64,000 nt of DNA from an uncultured Chitinophagaceae bacterium (GCA_936908745.1 CAKZFX010000012.1:1-64000), one strand, 5' to 3'. Positions 33,731 through 43,100 are shown, numbered from the stretch's first letter. The notes: a model not told the origin generated them from the sequence alone. Program-made: numbers and translations.

Positions 33731-35176
33731 ATGAAAAAGCAAAAAGAAATATGGTTGCAGTTGCTGGCCTACACTTATAAAAGCCGCGATAATGTATCGC
33801 AGGAAATTTTTAAAGTGATGGCGATCGCTATCACAGGCTATTACCTGGCGAGTTTAATCACTTTCTTTTATTTTGTAGGGCATCATTGCAGGCAGGAAAC
33901 GAGTACACTGCTGCTGACCTTTTTTGCAAGCATTATAGCCGCGGGCTTTTTATTTTTAAAAAAGATCAGGACGGCCGTATTTTTCTTTACGATTATATTA
34001 CCGTTCAGCGTTCTTGCTGCCTCTTTTATAAAGCCATCCGTTAATTTTTCAACTTCTGTCCTCCTTGTAGCTATCCTCAGTTTACTGGTTACTGAAAAAA
34101 CGCTGCACAGAGTGATTAAATTCCTGTTGCATACCGTTATTTATGTTTTTATACAAGTACGGTATGACATGATGCCAGCAAGCGACCCTCACCGGCATTT
34201 ATCTTTACTCAATATTATATTGCTGCCTTTCGGCTGCCTGTTTATTATTCTCGTGTTCAGGCGTATTAACAAGGCGTTCAATTTTTACCGGGAACAACAC
34301 CGGGAAAAAAGGGCGCACTTAGCCGAAACAAATGAAACATTGAAGAGCCTGCTGAGCAATGAAAATGAGCAAAAACAAAAGCTGAAAAAAACGGTAGCGT
34401 TCAAGCAGCAAATGATCTCTATTCTTTCGCATGATATTCGTACACCGTTGCATGCCTACAGGATGCTGATAGATGGGTATGAAAAAAAATATTATAACGA
34501 AAAAGACCTTGTGAAAGAATTTGTCAGCTCAAAGGAAGAACTTATCAAAATAGATGAAATGACATCGGACCTGGCCAAATGGTCAAGGATGGATGTAACA
34601 TCCCGCCAGCAAGAAGGCATTACGAATATACAGTTGAAGGCTTCACTGGATTCCATCCAGTTAGTGTACGCAAAGTCATTGAAAAATAAGAGTATTACAG
34701 CGGTTGTTACGCAGTATGTTAAAGATACTGAGCTATTATGTATCGGGCAGCGTCAACTGGAAACGGTTATACGCAACCTTTTGTCCAATGCGGTCAAATT
34801 TTCGAACGAAGGCAGTACTGTTTCCATTGCCATTCATCCTTCGGAAAAAAAACCATCCTTTGCACTTCTTACTGTAAGAGACAGGGGTGTGGGCATAGCT
34901 CCGAAGAAATTGAAAGAACTGAATAAATACTGCGTTGTTTCCAGTAAGGGAACTGCTGATGAGGCTGGATTGGGTATAGGGCTCTCGCTGGTGTTTGATA
35001 TCTTAAACAGGAATGAACTGAAATATGAAATTGAAAGCGAACCGGGAAACGGGACAACTTTTAGAATATGGATACCACTAAAATCAGCAGGCGAAAATAA
35101 TAGCAGTAGAAAAGATAACGATACTTGTGCCAGGCCGTCATTGAAACCCGGTACTGAAGGCCCGTTAAAACCCTGA
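33731..35176 (+). CDS. Membrane sensor histidine kinase
   Basis: 481 residues. Six hydrophobic segments occupy about residues 28-175, without a recognisable periplasmic sensor domain. A coiled linker (about 180-222) leads to the HisKA dimerisation helix with H234 in LSHDIRTPLHAY, then the ATPase domain with the N-box NLLSNAVKFS, G1 DRGVGIAP and G2 GLGIGLSLV. A Ser/Asn/Lys-rich tail of about 30 residues ends it. The response regulator at 35479 lies 302 bases downstream on the same strand and is a plausible partner. Confidence 0.9.
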   Translation: MKKQKEIWLQLLAYTYKSRDNVSQEIFKVMAIAITGYYLASLITFFYFVGHHCRQETSTLLLTFFASIIAAGFLFLKKIRTAVFFFTIILPFSVLAASFIKPSVNFSTSVLLVAILSLLVTEKTLHRVIKFLLHTVIYVFIQVRYDMMPASDPHRHLSLLNIILLPFGCLFIILVFRRINKAFNFYREQHREKRAHLAETNETLKSLLSNENEQKQKLKKTVAFKQQMISILSHDIRTPLHAYRMLIDGYEKKYYNEKDLVKEFVSSKEELIKIDEMTSDLAKWSRMDVTSRQQEGITNIQLKASLDSIQLVYAKSLKNKSITAVVTQYVKDTELLCIGQRQLETVIRNLLSNAVKFSNEGSTVSIAIHPSEKKPSFALLTVRDRGVGIAPKKLKELNKYCVVSSKGTADEAGLGIGLSLVFDILNRNELKYEIESEPGNGTTFRIWIPLKSAGENNSSRKDNDTCARPSLKPGTEGPLKP

Positions 35177-35478
35177 TATTATCAATCAGCAATGATTTGT
35201 GTAACAATATCACCGGCGACCCTTGCAGGGGGCGCATTGTTTCGCTGAATCCCGCACCAGGATGTATATAAAAATATAGTGGAAGTGCTGGTGTTTTTTA
35301 TATATTTGTTCACCATCAGCGATCATCGCCCACTGAGAAAAAGAGTTATCGACCTCTACACACGTCTGCACTGAAAGTTTTATTACTTATAACTCTTTAT
35401 AGCCTTAACATAGCGCATTGTTCCTTACAGGGTTGTGCCTGCCTGTAAAAAATTATATAACTCAATTATATAACTTTT
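35177..35478. other. 302-base gap between histidine kinase and response regulator
   Basis: No gene is seen. A stem with GCTGGTG and CACCATCAGC arms lies around 35287-35321 with TATATTTG (exact TAnnTTTG) inside it. The 3' end carries the 13-base tandem repeat described at 35451-35476. Confidence 0.5.
35451..35476. repeat. 13-base tandem repeat before response regulator gene
   Basis: AATTATATAACTC followed directly by AATTATATAACTT, ending two bases before the ATG. It may be a binding site for the regulator or a slippage product. Confidence 0.6.
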
Positions 35479-36123
35479 ATGACGACAGAGAATATCAAAC
35501 TGCTCATTGCGGATGATCATCCTATCATCCTGAAAGGGTTAAAATATATCATTCTTCAGCATTTCCCGGATTGCCCGTTCGAAGAAGTGTCATCCGTCTA
35601 TGAACTTAATCGAATATTGGCGGCTAACAATTTTACACATCTTATACTTGACCTGAACCTGAATGATGGAACGGCGCTGGATATATTGCCGGATATCACG
35701 AACCGCTATCCCGATTTGCATATCCTGATCTATTCGATGGCATCAGAGGATATTTATGCAAGGAATTTATTGAACTTCCGCATATCAGGATTTATGAGCA
35801 AAAATTCATCTGAAACGGAAATACTGAACGCCTTGCATGTTTTTTTTGAAGGTGGTTATTATATCAGCCGTTCGCTGAAAACAAAAATGCAGGGGCTGAA
35901 CCAGAATGCCGACACCAACATTTTCTCCACGCTTTCCCCTTCTGAGCTGAAAGTGGTTATTAATATGCTGAAGGGATACAGGAGTAAAGAGATCGCCAGC
36001 CTCATGGGCGTGAAGCCGCAGACCGTCACCACGTACAAAAGCCGCATATTTGAAAAGCTGGGAACGAACAATATTTTGGATATCCAGCGGCTGGCGGATT
36101 TGTATAATGTCAGTTTTTCGTGA
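35479..36123 (+). CDS. NarL/FixJ-type response regulator
   Basis: 214 residues. The receiver domain (1-125) has the acidic pair in LLIADDHPII, the phosphoacceptor D58 in LILDLNLNDG, and the lysine in GFMSKNSSE. The C-terminal LuxR-type helix-turn-helix (about 148-210) reads LSPSELKVVINMLKGYRSKE then MGVKPQTVTTYKSRIFEKLG. It is the likely partner of the upstream kinase. The start is ATG 35479, directly behind the 13-base tandem repeat. Confidence 0.92.
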   Translation: MTTENIKLLIADDHPIILKGLKYIILQHFPDCPFEEVSSVYELNRILAANNFTHLILDLNLNDGTALDILPDITNRYPDLHILIYSMASEDIYARNLLNFRISGFMSKNSSETEILNALHVFFEGGYYISRSLKTKMQGLNQNADTNIFSTLSPSELKVVINMLKGYRSKEIASLMGVKPQTVTTYKSRIFEKLGTNNILDIQRLADLYNVSFS

Positions 36124-36153
36124 TTGGTCAATCTTTAAAATATAAACCCGGGT

Positions 36154-36330
36154 ATGAAAAAAATTATATTGAATATGTCGCTTGTTCTCCTGGTAGGAGC
36201 TATTGTTTTTATGCTTGTGTTTGCCCAAACTTCAGCGCAAAAAATCGCCTCTATAGTAATAATAATAGCAATGTTATTTATGGCTGCAGCGATGGCAAAA
36301 GCGGTATATAGTAAACCGAAGAAAAAATAA
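36154..36330 (+). CDS. Small membrane protein, 58 residues
   Basis: A short frame 30 bases after the response regulator stop, same strand. The translation has two hydrophobic helices, LNMSLVLLVGAIVFMLVF (about 6-23) and IASIVIIIAMLFMAAAMA (about 31-48), and a basic tail KPKKK. The AQTSAQ between them could be a turn or a signal-cleavage site. No family is recognised. Codon use and positive-inside charge make it credible. It may be co-transcribed with the regulator. Confidence 0.55.
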   Translation: MKKIILNMSLVLLVGAIVFMLVFAQTSAQKIASIVIIIAMLFMAAAMAKAVYSKPKKK

Positions 36331-36411
36331 GTAGGCGCTAAGATCATTGAATAAAGAAGCTGGGCAATAGCCGTTTTTTTAAGAATGCCCGATTTTAATT
36401 AATTTGAAGCA

Positions 36412-36852
36412 ATGATCGCCAGCGCAATCAACCGGCTCAACTATATAATTGACATAGCACCGCCACTTTTAACAGCGATCGGGGAGGAAGAAATGTCTGC
36501 TACATCTTCGCCCGGCAAATGGAGTAAGAAACAAATCCTTGGTCATTTAATAGACAGTGCTGCCAATAACCATCAACGGTTTGTCCGCGGGCAGTTTGAA
36601 CACATTCCTGCAATCCGCTATGACCAGGATAAATGGAATGCATTTAATTTTTATGCAGATATTGACAGCCAGCAAATCATTTCCTTCTGGACTATTTATA
36701 ATAAACAACTAATAGAAATTATAAAGCGAATCCCGGCTGAAAACCTGCAAAGACAAGTTACAATGGGCGAAGCACCTGTGACATTGGAATTTGCTATCAC
36801 AGATTATGTTGCTCATTTGGAGCATCATTTGAAACAGGTGATTGAATATTGA
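36412..36852 (+). CDS. DinB-family protein
   Basis: 146 residues of the DinB/YfiT-like four-helix bundle. The metal-binding histidines are visible in SKKQILGHLIDSAANNH and the C-terminal YVAHLEHHLKQ. The central RYDQDKWNAFNFYADID is typical of the DinB_2 branch. DinB-like proteins are thiol- or metal-dependent transferases in some cases; no specific reaction can be given. It stands alone. Confidence 0.85.
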   Translation: MIASAINRLNYIIDIAPPLLTAIGEEEMSATSSPGKWSKKQILGHLIDSAANNHQRFVRGQFEHIPAIRYDQDKWNAFNFYADIDSQQIISFWTIYNKQLIEIIKRIPAENLQRQVTMGEAPVTLEFAITDYVAHLEHHLKQVIEY

Positions 36853-36923
36853 AAAACTAGAACAACGAATCGTACTGTATTATGTAAATTTTATGACTTT
36901 AGCATCTTTTTGAAAAAACTCTT

Positions 36924-37493
36924 ATGGGGCAATTATTGACTTTCTTGTTTTTATTTGTTCTAAAGAATGTATTTGGACAAGTAGAAAGCAACCAAGAATG
37001 TAAAATAGAGATTTTTCTATTAAAATCTGTAAAACCTAACCTCGATACATCAATAAGGTTAAGGGCAGCTTTTGCAGTTGAAAAGGCTGACCTGCAAGAC
37101 ACGGCCTTTATCAAAGACCATGAAATTTTAAGCTATACTCTTACGAGAGATACTATACGATTTTCGGATTCGGTTTTGTTTGCGGGCAGGCAAAGGTTTG
37201 AAGTTGCAAAGGAGGTAGTAAATAGAATAAATAACCTGCAAATCAGTTTGTGTTGTGGAAAGCAGTTTGCTTTGGTCGTTAATAATGAAATTGTTTATTC
37301 CGGTTATTTCTGGAATTGGTTTTCTTCATGGGGTTGTGCCGGAATCACGGCGTCGGCGCATGAAACAACAATAGAGGTTAGAAGAAAATTGCCTGATTAT
37401 GGTTTTACAGATGACTCAAAAGACCCAAGATTAAATACACTTTTGCTTGATTGTTTACTAAAAACAAAGCGGCTTTCTAAACAACGGCCTTGA
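36924..37493 (+). CDS. Exported protein of unknown function
   Basis: 189 residues with a signal peptide (GQLLTFLFLFVLKNVFGQ). The mature part has a conserved-looking ISLCCGKQFALVVNNEIVYSG stretch (two adjacent cysteines), followed by GYFWNWFSSWGCAGITA, and a polar C-terminus. The pattern suggests a small beta-rich domain; no family is recognised. A+T content is higher than in the neighbours, which could mean a recent acquisition. It converges on the outer-membrane protein gene. Confidence 0.55.
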   Translation: MGQLLTFLFLFVLKNVFGQVESNQECKIEIFLLKSVKPNLDTSIRLRAAFAVEKADLQDTAFIKDHEILSYTLTRDTIRFSDSVLFAGRQRFEVAKEVVNRINNLQISLCCGKQFALVVNNEIVYSGYFWNWFSSWGCAGITASAHETTIEVRRKLPDYGFTDDSKDPRLNTLLLDCLLKTKRLSKQRP

Positions 37494-37518
37494 CGGCAAA
37501 ACAATCTACCTTATTTTA

Positions 37519-39927
37519 TCAATTCGCCAACGGCGGCTCCACATTAAACATATTATTGCCGCCTTCTTCTTTTTTACGGATACCAAAATTATAACGCAGG
37601 TTGATGCCCACCCGGCGGCTGTCTGACTGGCGGAAGCCGCTTGCATTCACCGAACCCTGGTTGATCGTAAAATCATTTTTAAACGTGGCAAACATATCGC
37701 TGATGCTCAATGTAACGATCAGCTTTTCTTTCATCAGTCGTCGGTTAATACTTGCATTCAATGAACCAAAAGAACCCAGCTCATACAACTGTTGCTGACC
37801 TTTCAGGCGCACAAAACCGTTCAGGGTGATCACAGACAGCTTATCTACTTTAAACGTGTGATAAGTAAAGAAGGTCCATGTCCCTTTTTTGAAAGCCAGC
37901 GGTTTGTTTTCATACAAGCCTTGATAGAAATTATGATTGTACTGTGCGCCAAATACAAAGAAGTAACGGCCACCCGGCGGTATAGCGCCCAAGGCACGCA
38001 GGTACCATTCTTTGTTCTTGCCCAAATTATCATACGTACGATAAGCCTGACTCTGGCTGCTGTCGGCCTGGTAGATCACATTGGTAAAAATATCTTTGGT
38101 ATCATTGATACCCACGGCCAATATCGGGCGTTCGTCCACGCTGATATTCGCTTCATAATTCTGGTTGAACTGCGGACGGAGAGAAGGATTACCTGTTTCT
38201 GATAAATACTGGTCCACATAACGCACAAAAGGATTCAACTGCTCATAAAAAGGACGGCTGATCGTGCGACGATAGATCAGGTAAGCCCGCAGGTCAAAAC
38301 CGGCAATCTTCATCAATGGCTTGCTCAAATACACATAGGGGAAGAAATCGGTACGATGAATATTGAACGTCGTGTCGCCCGGAACCAACTGGTGACCTTT
38401 CATGTTGGTATTCTCTGCACGTAAGCCCGTTTTAATAACAAAATTCTTCCCGATCGTTTTTGTTCCCTGTAAATAAGCGGCGTTGATATTTTCATTGTAC
38501 CGGAAGGTATTGGTACGGCCCACATCTTTGAAACGATTGCCAATGGGCTCTTCCCTGAAATATTCTGTTTCACTGTTGAAGAATAAGAAGGATGATTTCA
38601 AACCTGTTTCCAGCGTAAACTTCTTTTTCATCTTCAGCAATAAATCACTTTGCAGGGTCAGCAGCTTGCGGTTATTATTACTGTTGCCATCGCCACCAAT
38701 TACCGTAGAGAAAGGCGAATTAAAATAGGTTGCATAATCCTGGTCAGATTTATTGCTGGTGAGATTAAAGAAAAGATCGTTTGTCCATTCTGAACCGGCT
38801 GAATCTATTTTCATTTTGCCCGAAAAGCCGCTCCTGAAATTCAGCGAGCTTCCGTCGTTGTTCACAAGGTTGTCATTATCCGTGATCGTTTGTGAAGTGC
38901 TGATCTTTTTAATCGTGCTGTAATTGTCCGTTTTATTATTAAAATCATTGTAACTCGTACTGGTACTGAAATCCATATCCCATTTTTTCCCGATAGGAAA
39001 AGCAAAAGAATAGCCGATAAAGTAAATCTCCGAAGGATAGGTAGTGTAGGCCTGCTGGCTCAGCATGGTATCAGGCGCAAAAATCCTGTCTGTAAAGATC
39101 TTTTCATAATTATTCCGGCGGCTGTAATTCAAATTCAGGAACGATCTTTTTTGGTCCTTCGTACTGTTGAGATTAAACCCGATAAACTGGTTGCCATAAT
39201 TTCCTTGCTGAAAACCTGCATTGACGCTGCCGGTGGTGCCGAGTTTCACCCCTTTTTTCAATACAACATTCACTACGCCGCCACTGCTCGATGCATCATA
39301 CTTGGCCGAAGGTGTGCGGACGATCTCAATTTTATCAATGGCATTGGGAGGAAGGCTTTTTAATAAGGTCGCCATGTCTGCTGCGCTCATCTTCATATCC
39401 CGTCCATTGATCTGCACCGTGGCAGGTGTGAGGCTGCTGATATAAATATTCCCATCCTGGTCCACAAATAAGCCCGGTGTTTTTTCAATCACTTCATAAC
39501 CGCTGGTGGATGCTTCTACAAGATTTTCAGGATCAATGATTGTTTTATCATCTTCCTGCCGCATCAATGGCTTTTGCGAACGTACCACCACAGCGCCCAA
39601 TGTTTTGCCCGCCACTTCCAGTTGAAAATTAAAAGTGGATTGTTCACCCGTTATTAAAATCCCTTTTTCAAAAGGTTCATAATTGACGGCCGATATGCTA
39701 ACGATATACTGTGTATTACGATGCAGGCTGAACTCCACAACGCCCGTGCTGTCTGCCACTTTTTGCTGCGTGGCCAGGCTGTCCATCCGGTTTACAACGG
39801 TAACAGAAGAAAAAGGAATGGCCTCTTTCTTTTGGGTAGTGATTTTAAAACGAATGGTTTGTTGCTGGGCGATACCGGCAGTACTAATAAATAAGGTAAA
39901 CAGGAACAGGGGTAGAATACGATACAT
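37519..39927 (-). CDS. Outer-membrane beta-barrel protein of TonB-receptor type (OMP_b-brl_3)
   Basis: 802 residues with a signal peptide (about 1-20). A carboxypeptidase-regulatory-like domain is at about 22-110, then a plug-like region with EASTSGYEVIEKTPGLFVDQDGN and SPSAKYDASSSGGVVNVVLKKG (about 135-230). The rest is a large outer-membrane barrel. The family lacks a clear TonB box and often sits without a SusD partner, as here. The substrate is unknown. The start is ATG 39927. The neighbouring lipoprotein gene is divergent. Confidence 0.87.
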   Translation of the reverse strand: MYRILPLFLFTLFISTAGIAQQQTIRFKITTQKKEAIPFSSVTVVNRMDSLATQQKVADSTGVVEFSLHRNTQYIVSISAVNYEPFEKGILITGEQSTFNFQLEVAGKTLGAVVVRSQKPLMRQEDDKTIIDPENLVEASTSGYEVIEKTPGLFVDQDGNIYISSLTPATVQINGRDMKMSAADMATLLKSLPPNAIDKIEIVRTPSAKYDASSSGGVVNVVLKKGVKLGTTGSVNAGFQQGNYGNQFIGFNLNSTKDQKRSFLNLNYSRRNNYEKIFTDRIFAPDTMLSQQAYTTYPSEIYFIGYSFAFPIGKKWDMDFSTSTSYNDFNNKTDNYSTIKKISTSQTITDNDNLVNNDGSSLNFRSGFSGKMKIDSAGSEWTNDLFFNLTSNKSDQDYATYFNSPFSTVIGGDGNSNNNRKLLTLQSDLLLKMKKKFTLETGLKSSFLFFNSETEYFREEPIGNRFKDVGRTNTFRYNENINAAYLQGTKTIGKNFVIKTGLRAENTNMKGHQLVPGDTTFNIHRTDFFPYVYLSKPLMKIAGFDLRAYLIYRRTISRPFYEQLNPFVRYVDQYLSETGNPSLRPQFNQNYEANISVDERPILAVGINDTKDIFTNVIYQADSSQSQAYRTYDNLGKNKEWYLRALGAIPPGGRYFFVFGAQYNHNFYQGLYENKPLAFKKGTWTFFTYHTFKVDKLSVITLNGFVRLKGQQQLYELGSFGSLNASINRRLMKEKLIVTLSISDMFATFKNDFTINQGSVNASGFRQSDSRRVGINLRYNFGIRKKEEGGNNMFNVEPPLAN

Positions 39928-40036
39928 CGGCTAAAATCTTAAAATGACATTAGAATAAATCCACTGCGAAAGTATTTAATCATAGCTGAATCTAAGAATG
40001 GCCTGAAAATTGTCTTTCTTAAGGAAATTATAAATT

Positions 40037-40468
40037 ATGAAGCAAGCTATTTTATATGCAGCTCTCGCAGTATCAATGGGTACGCTGTATTCCTGCTCGG
40101 AAAATGAAAGTGAATACATTGACCTTGAAACAGGTAAAACCATTAAAGTCGAAAAAGATGAAAAAACCGGCACAATGGTAAATGCTGATACAAAAGAGGC
40201 ACTGTATATCTATGTTGACAGCAAAAAGAAAGACACCATCCTGGCCGCTACCGGCGAAGTCATCAATGGTAAAGTGGTCAAAACCGACGACAACAAATAC
40301 GTGTATGACGACGGTTCAAAACTAAAAATTGAAAATGGTGAAACAAAGTATAAAGACGGCGACTACAAGGTAGAAGTAGAAAAAGACGGGGACATCACTA
40401 TCAAAGATGGCGATAAGAAAGTCAAAATTGATGGCGAAACCGGCGAACGTAAGGTAAAGAAAGACTAA
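40037..40468 (+). CDS. Small lipoprotein with charged repeats
   Basis: 143 residues. The lipobox is TLYSC with C20. The mature part is very hydrophilic: a run of short repeats with DG turns (YKDGDYKVEVEKDGDITI, then IKDGDKKVKIDGETGERKV), as if each turn formed a beta-hairpin. It probably sits on the periplasmic or outer face. No known family is recognised. A terminator follows. Confidence 0.65.
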   Translation: MKQAILYAALAVSMGTLYSCSENESEYIDLETGKTIKVEKDEKTGTMVNADTKEALYIYVDSKKKDTILAATGEVINGKVVKTDDNKYVYDDGSKLKIENGETKYKDGDYKVEVEKDGDITIKDGDKKVKIDGETGERKVKKD

Positions 40469-40488
40469 GAACACGGCTATTATAAAAG

Positions 40489-40519
40489 AAAGGCAGCTTT
40501 TTAGCTGCCTTTTGTTTTT
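40489..40519 (+). terminator. Terminator between lipoprotein and iron-permease-like genes
   Basis: AAAGGCAGCT pairs perfectly with AGCTGCCTTT over a four-T loop, followed by TTTTGTTTTT. Both strands show a T-rich side, so it may serve both converging genes. Confidence 0.82.
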
Positions 40520-40524
40520 AGAAA

Positions 40525-40977
40525 TTATTCTTCCTGTTGCTTTTTCTTTTCTGCATTGTTATCCTCGGCCTCGTCTATAGAATGTGTGCAATGAATATCT
40601 GATTCTTTTTTAGATAGCTCTGCCAGTTTGATATAAAACTTTTTCAGCGTTTCCAACTCGGCTTCCGTTAAATCTTCTATATCCACCAGCCGGTTGCTGG
40701 CTTTGGAGCTGGCAGCGATCAGTTCATTTAATTTTAACTGGATGGCCGTGGTGTCTTTATTCTGCGAATGCTGGATAAGGAATACCATCAGGAAGGTGAT
40801 GATCGTGGTGCCGGTATTGATCACGAGTTGCCAGGTGTCGGAATAATTAAAAACGGGCCCTGAGACCACCCATCCAATGATCACAAGGAAAGCTAACACG
40901 AAGGCCAACGGTTTGCCTGTTGCTTTGGTGGCTTTGGCAGAGAATTTTTCAAAAAAAAGACTGATCTTGTTTGGCAT
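40525..40977 (-). CDS. Low-affinity iron permease family protein
   Basis: 150 residues. Two membrane helices (about 22-42 and 53-70) include FLVIIGWVVSGPVF and TGTTIITFLMVFLIQHSQNKDT, the family hallmark with the QHSQNKD motif. A conserved KLNELIAAS helix follows. The C-terminus is acidic and polar. The family is named for yeast Fet4-like transport, but bacterial members are usually uncharacterised. It is divergent from the YdeI-like gene at 41043. Confidence 0.82.
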   Translation of the reverse strand: MPNKISLFFEKFSAKATKATGKPLAFVLAFLVIIGWVVSGPVFNYSDTWQLVINTGTTIITFLMVFLIQHSQNKDTTAIQLKLNELIAASSKASNRLVDIEDLTEAELETLKKFYIKLAELSKKESDIHCTHSIDEAEDNNAEKKKQQEE

Positions 40978-41042
40978 AACGTAGAATTGATGATTAGGAA
41001 TTGGGTATTTGGACCACTGAATTTAATCTTTATGTGCTGTAT

Positions 41043-41549
41043 ATGGTAAAATTTACCACTACGATACACCGCTTTGACAAGCAAGGCGAAAAAACAGGGT
41101 GGACCTATATTGAAATACCCGCCGACCTTGCTGAACAATTAAAACCCGGCAACCGTAAGGAATTTAAAGTAAAGGGCAAATTGGATGCCTTTGTTATCAA
41201 GCGGGCTTCATTGATGCCGATGGGTGGCGGAAAATTTATTTTACCCTTGAATGCGGCCATCCGGAAAGGCATCGCTAAAAAGCATGGCGCCATGCTCAAT
41301 GTGCAACTGCAGGAAGATAAAAGCGAATTTGTTTTCAATAAAGACTTTATAGAATGCCTCGCGGATGAACCGGCAGCCAAAAAATTCTTTGAATCATTGC
41401 CCGGATCGCATCAGCGTTATTTCAGCAAATGGATTGATGATGCAAAAACAGAGCAAACACGTACAAAGCGGATCGCTCTGGCCGTGAATGCCCTGTCGAG
41501 GAATTGGGGTTATGGTGAAATGATCAGGGCCAATAAAAACACCGGCTGA
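41043..41549 (+). CDS. DUF1905 / YdeI-OmdA-type protein
   Basis: 168 residues from ATG 41043 (MVKFTTTIHRF; the frame upstream is not homologous-looking). The N-terminal beta-barrel DUF1905 domain (about 1-95) contains EIPADLAEQLKPG and RASLMPMGGGKFILPLNAAIRK. The C-terminal helical OmdA-like segment follows, with FESLPGSHQRYFSKWIDDAKTEQTR. Such proteins are reported in bacteriocin protection and stress contexts, but the molecular role is unknown. It converges on the peroxidase gene with a one-base gap. Confidence 0.85.
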   Translation: MVKFTTTIHRFDKQGEKTGWTYIEIPADLAEQLKPGNRKEFKVKGKLDAFVIKRASLMPMGGGKFILPLNAAIRKGIAKKHGAMLNVQLQEDKSEFVFNKDFIECLADEPAAKKFFESLPGSHQRYFSKWIDDAKTEQTRTKRIALAVNALSRNWGYGEMIRANKNTG

Positions 41550-41550
41550 T

Positions 41551-42714
41551 CTATTTAAAAGGGTTCGCAAATTTTACATCTGTTGTTACCGTCACATCTG
41601 TCAGCGTTTTAAGAAACGCCACTAAGGCTGCTTTATCAGCCGCACTTAAATTCGCCTGTCGCGGATTGCCATTTGGCAGCCGCAACTGAGGCGATAAATT
41701 GGGGTGATTTTGCACACCTGAGCTGTAATGTTCCACCACCTGCTCCAATGTGGCAAAACGGCCATCGTGCATATAGGGTGCGGTCATTTCCACGTTGCGC
41801 AATGTTGTTACTTTAAACAATGCATCATTGGCCACAGTATTGGTCACTGCGCCAAAACCACGATCAACGGTCATCATGTCCAGCCCGTTATTCTTTTCCA
41901 AAGGAGCAGTAAAGGTTTCAGAACCATGACAAGGCGCACAACCGCCGATAGGGCCGAGGAAGATCTCTTTGCCACGGTTTTCCTGTGCGGTAAAATTGGC
42001 AAAAGCCTGGTCGGGTGGCGGAGGCGGCCCGGTGAAGGCAGCCCTTCCTGCATCATACTTTGATTGGTAAGAAATAATAGAACGTACAAACTGTGATAAG
42101 GCTAATGCAATACGGTTGCTGGTAATATTTTCATCGCCAAATGCTTTTGAAAACAATACAGGATAATAAGGCAATGTCTTTAATCTTGTTTCCAGTTCTG
42201 TCAATGTCATTCCCATTTCCACCATATCCTGCACGGGGATCAGGGTTTGCGCTTCGAGGGTGGCCGCCCGCTGGTCCCAGAAAAAACGGCCATTGGGATA
42301 ATACTTTGCATTGATCAGCGACATGGAATTCCTACCCGTAAGACCGCCATTAAAGCCGGTGCTTTTTACCACAGGGTCAGAAAAAGCAGCGGCCTGTTTA
42401 TGGCAGGAAGCGCAGGAGATCGTTTTATTGATGGACAGGTTTTTATCATAAAACAACACCCGCCCTAAGGTGGCGCCCCAGTTGCTGATAGCATTGCCGG
42501 CAGGCGTGTTGATCTGGCCCACCACGTTCGGGGCATTCATATGTGCCGGAAGCGTTGGATTGCTGTAATTAAAAGGGTCGGTGGGAAGGTTGAGGTAATT
42601 GGCCAGGATATCATCGGTGGCGCCATTGGCGTCTTTTGTCTTTTTACAGGCAATAGCGATCAACGCCAGGATGGACAGCAAGACAGTAGCTGTTTTGATT
42701 CGGTTGGCAAACAT
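41551..42714 (-). CDS. Di-haem cytochrome c peroxidase
   Basis: 387 residues of the bacterial CCP/MauG family, which reduces hydrogen peroxide in the periplasm. Two haem-binding motifs are seen: CASCH at 101-105 and CAPCH at 259-263. The N-terminus is a lipoprotein signal with C23 (IACKK), so it is anchored. The HDGRFATLEQVVEHYSSG segment near the end is typical. A proline-rich insert (GPPPPPDQ) lies around residue 230. No partner is adjacent. Confidence 0.93.
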   Translation of the reverse strand: MFANRIKTATVLLSILALIAIACKKTKDANGATDDILANYLNLPTDPFNYSNPTLPAHMNAPNVVGQINTPAGNAISNWGATLGRVLFYDKNLSINKTISCASCHKQAAAFSDPVVKSTGFNGGLTGRNSMSLINAKYYPNGRFFWDQRAATLEAQTLIPVQDMVEMGMTLTELETRLKTLPYYPVLFSKAFGDENITSNRIALALSQFVRSIISYQSKYDAGRAAFTGPPPPPDQAFANFTAQENRGKEIFLGPIGGCAPCHGSETFTAPLEKNNGLDMMTVDRGFGAVTNTVANDALFKVTTLRNVEMTAPYMHDGRFATLEQVVEHYSSGVQNHPNLSPQLRLPNGNPRQANLSAADKAALVAFLKTLTDVTVTTDVKFANPFK

Positions 42715-42780
42715 GTGGGTGGTTTTGTTCCGGCTCTGACCGGGGTGGCTTTAAAAGGTTTAATATAGTATGAATTTTTC

Positions 42781-43060
42781 TTATTCCAAATTTGGGATTT
42801 TACCGCAGACGATGGGAGAAAAGGAGTTTAGCAGGGACAGCTAACCGCTAAGACGCCAGGGCGCAACGATTTTCTTTGTGCTTCTTAGTGGCCCTGTCTG
42901 CCGACAGGCAGGTTAGTGGGAAACAAGTTTAACCGCAGAGAATGGGAGAAAGGGAGTTTCGCCGAGAAGGTTAACCGCTAAGGCGCAAGGACGCAAGGAT
43001 TTCTTTGTGCTTCTTTGTGTCCCTGTCTGCCGACAGGCAGGTTTGTGGGAAACCATTTTC
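42781..43060. repeat. Two tandem copies of the dispersed CCGCAGA repeat
   Basis: Copy 1 runs about 42798-42924 and copy 2 about 42931-43053. Each has TTTTACCGCAGA or TTTAACCGCAGAG, then GGGAGAA, TAACCGCTAAG, GGCGCAA or GACGCAAGG, TTTCTTTGTGCTTCTT, then a CCTGTC/GACAGG hairpin (42893-42908, 43022-43037), then TAGTGGGAAAC or TTGTGGGAAAC. Tandem copies of one unit, about 75-80% alike by eye. Upstream of the Mur-ligase gene; no gene is seen in it. Confidence 0.7.
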
Positions 43061-43100
43061 ATTGGCGGGATAAGTTTCCTTTATTCCTTTTATTTGCAGT

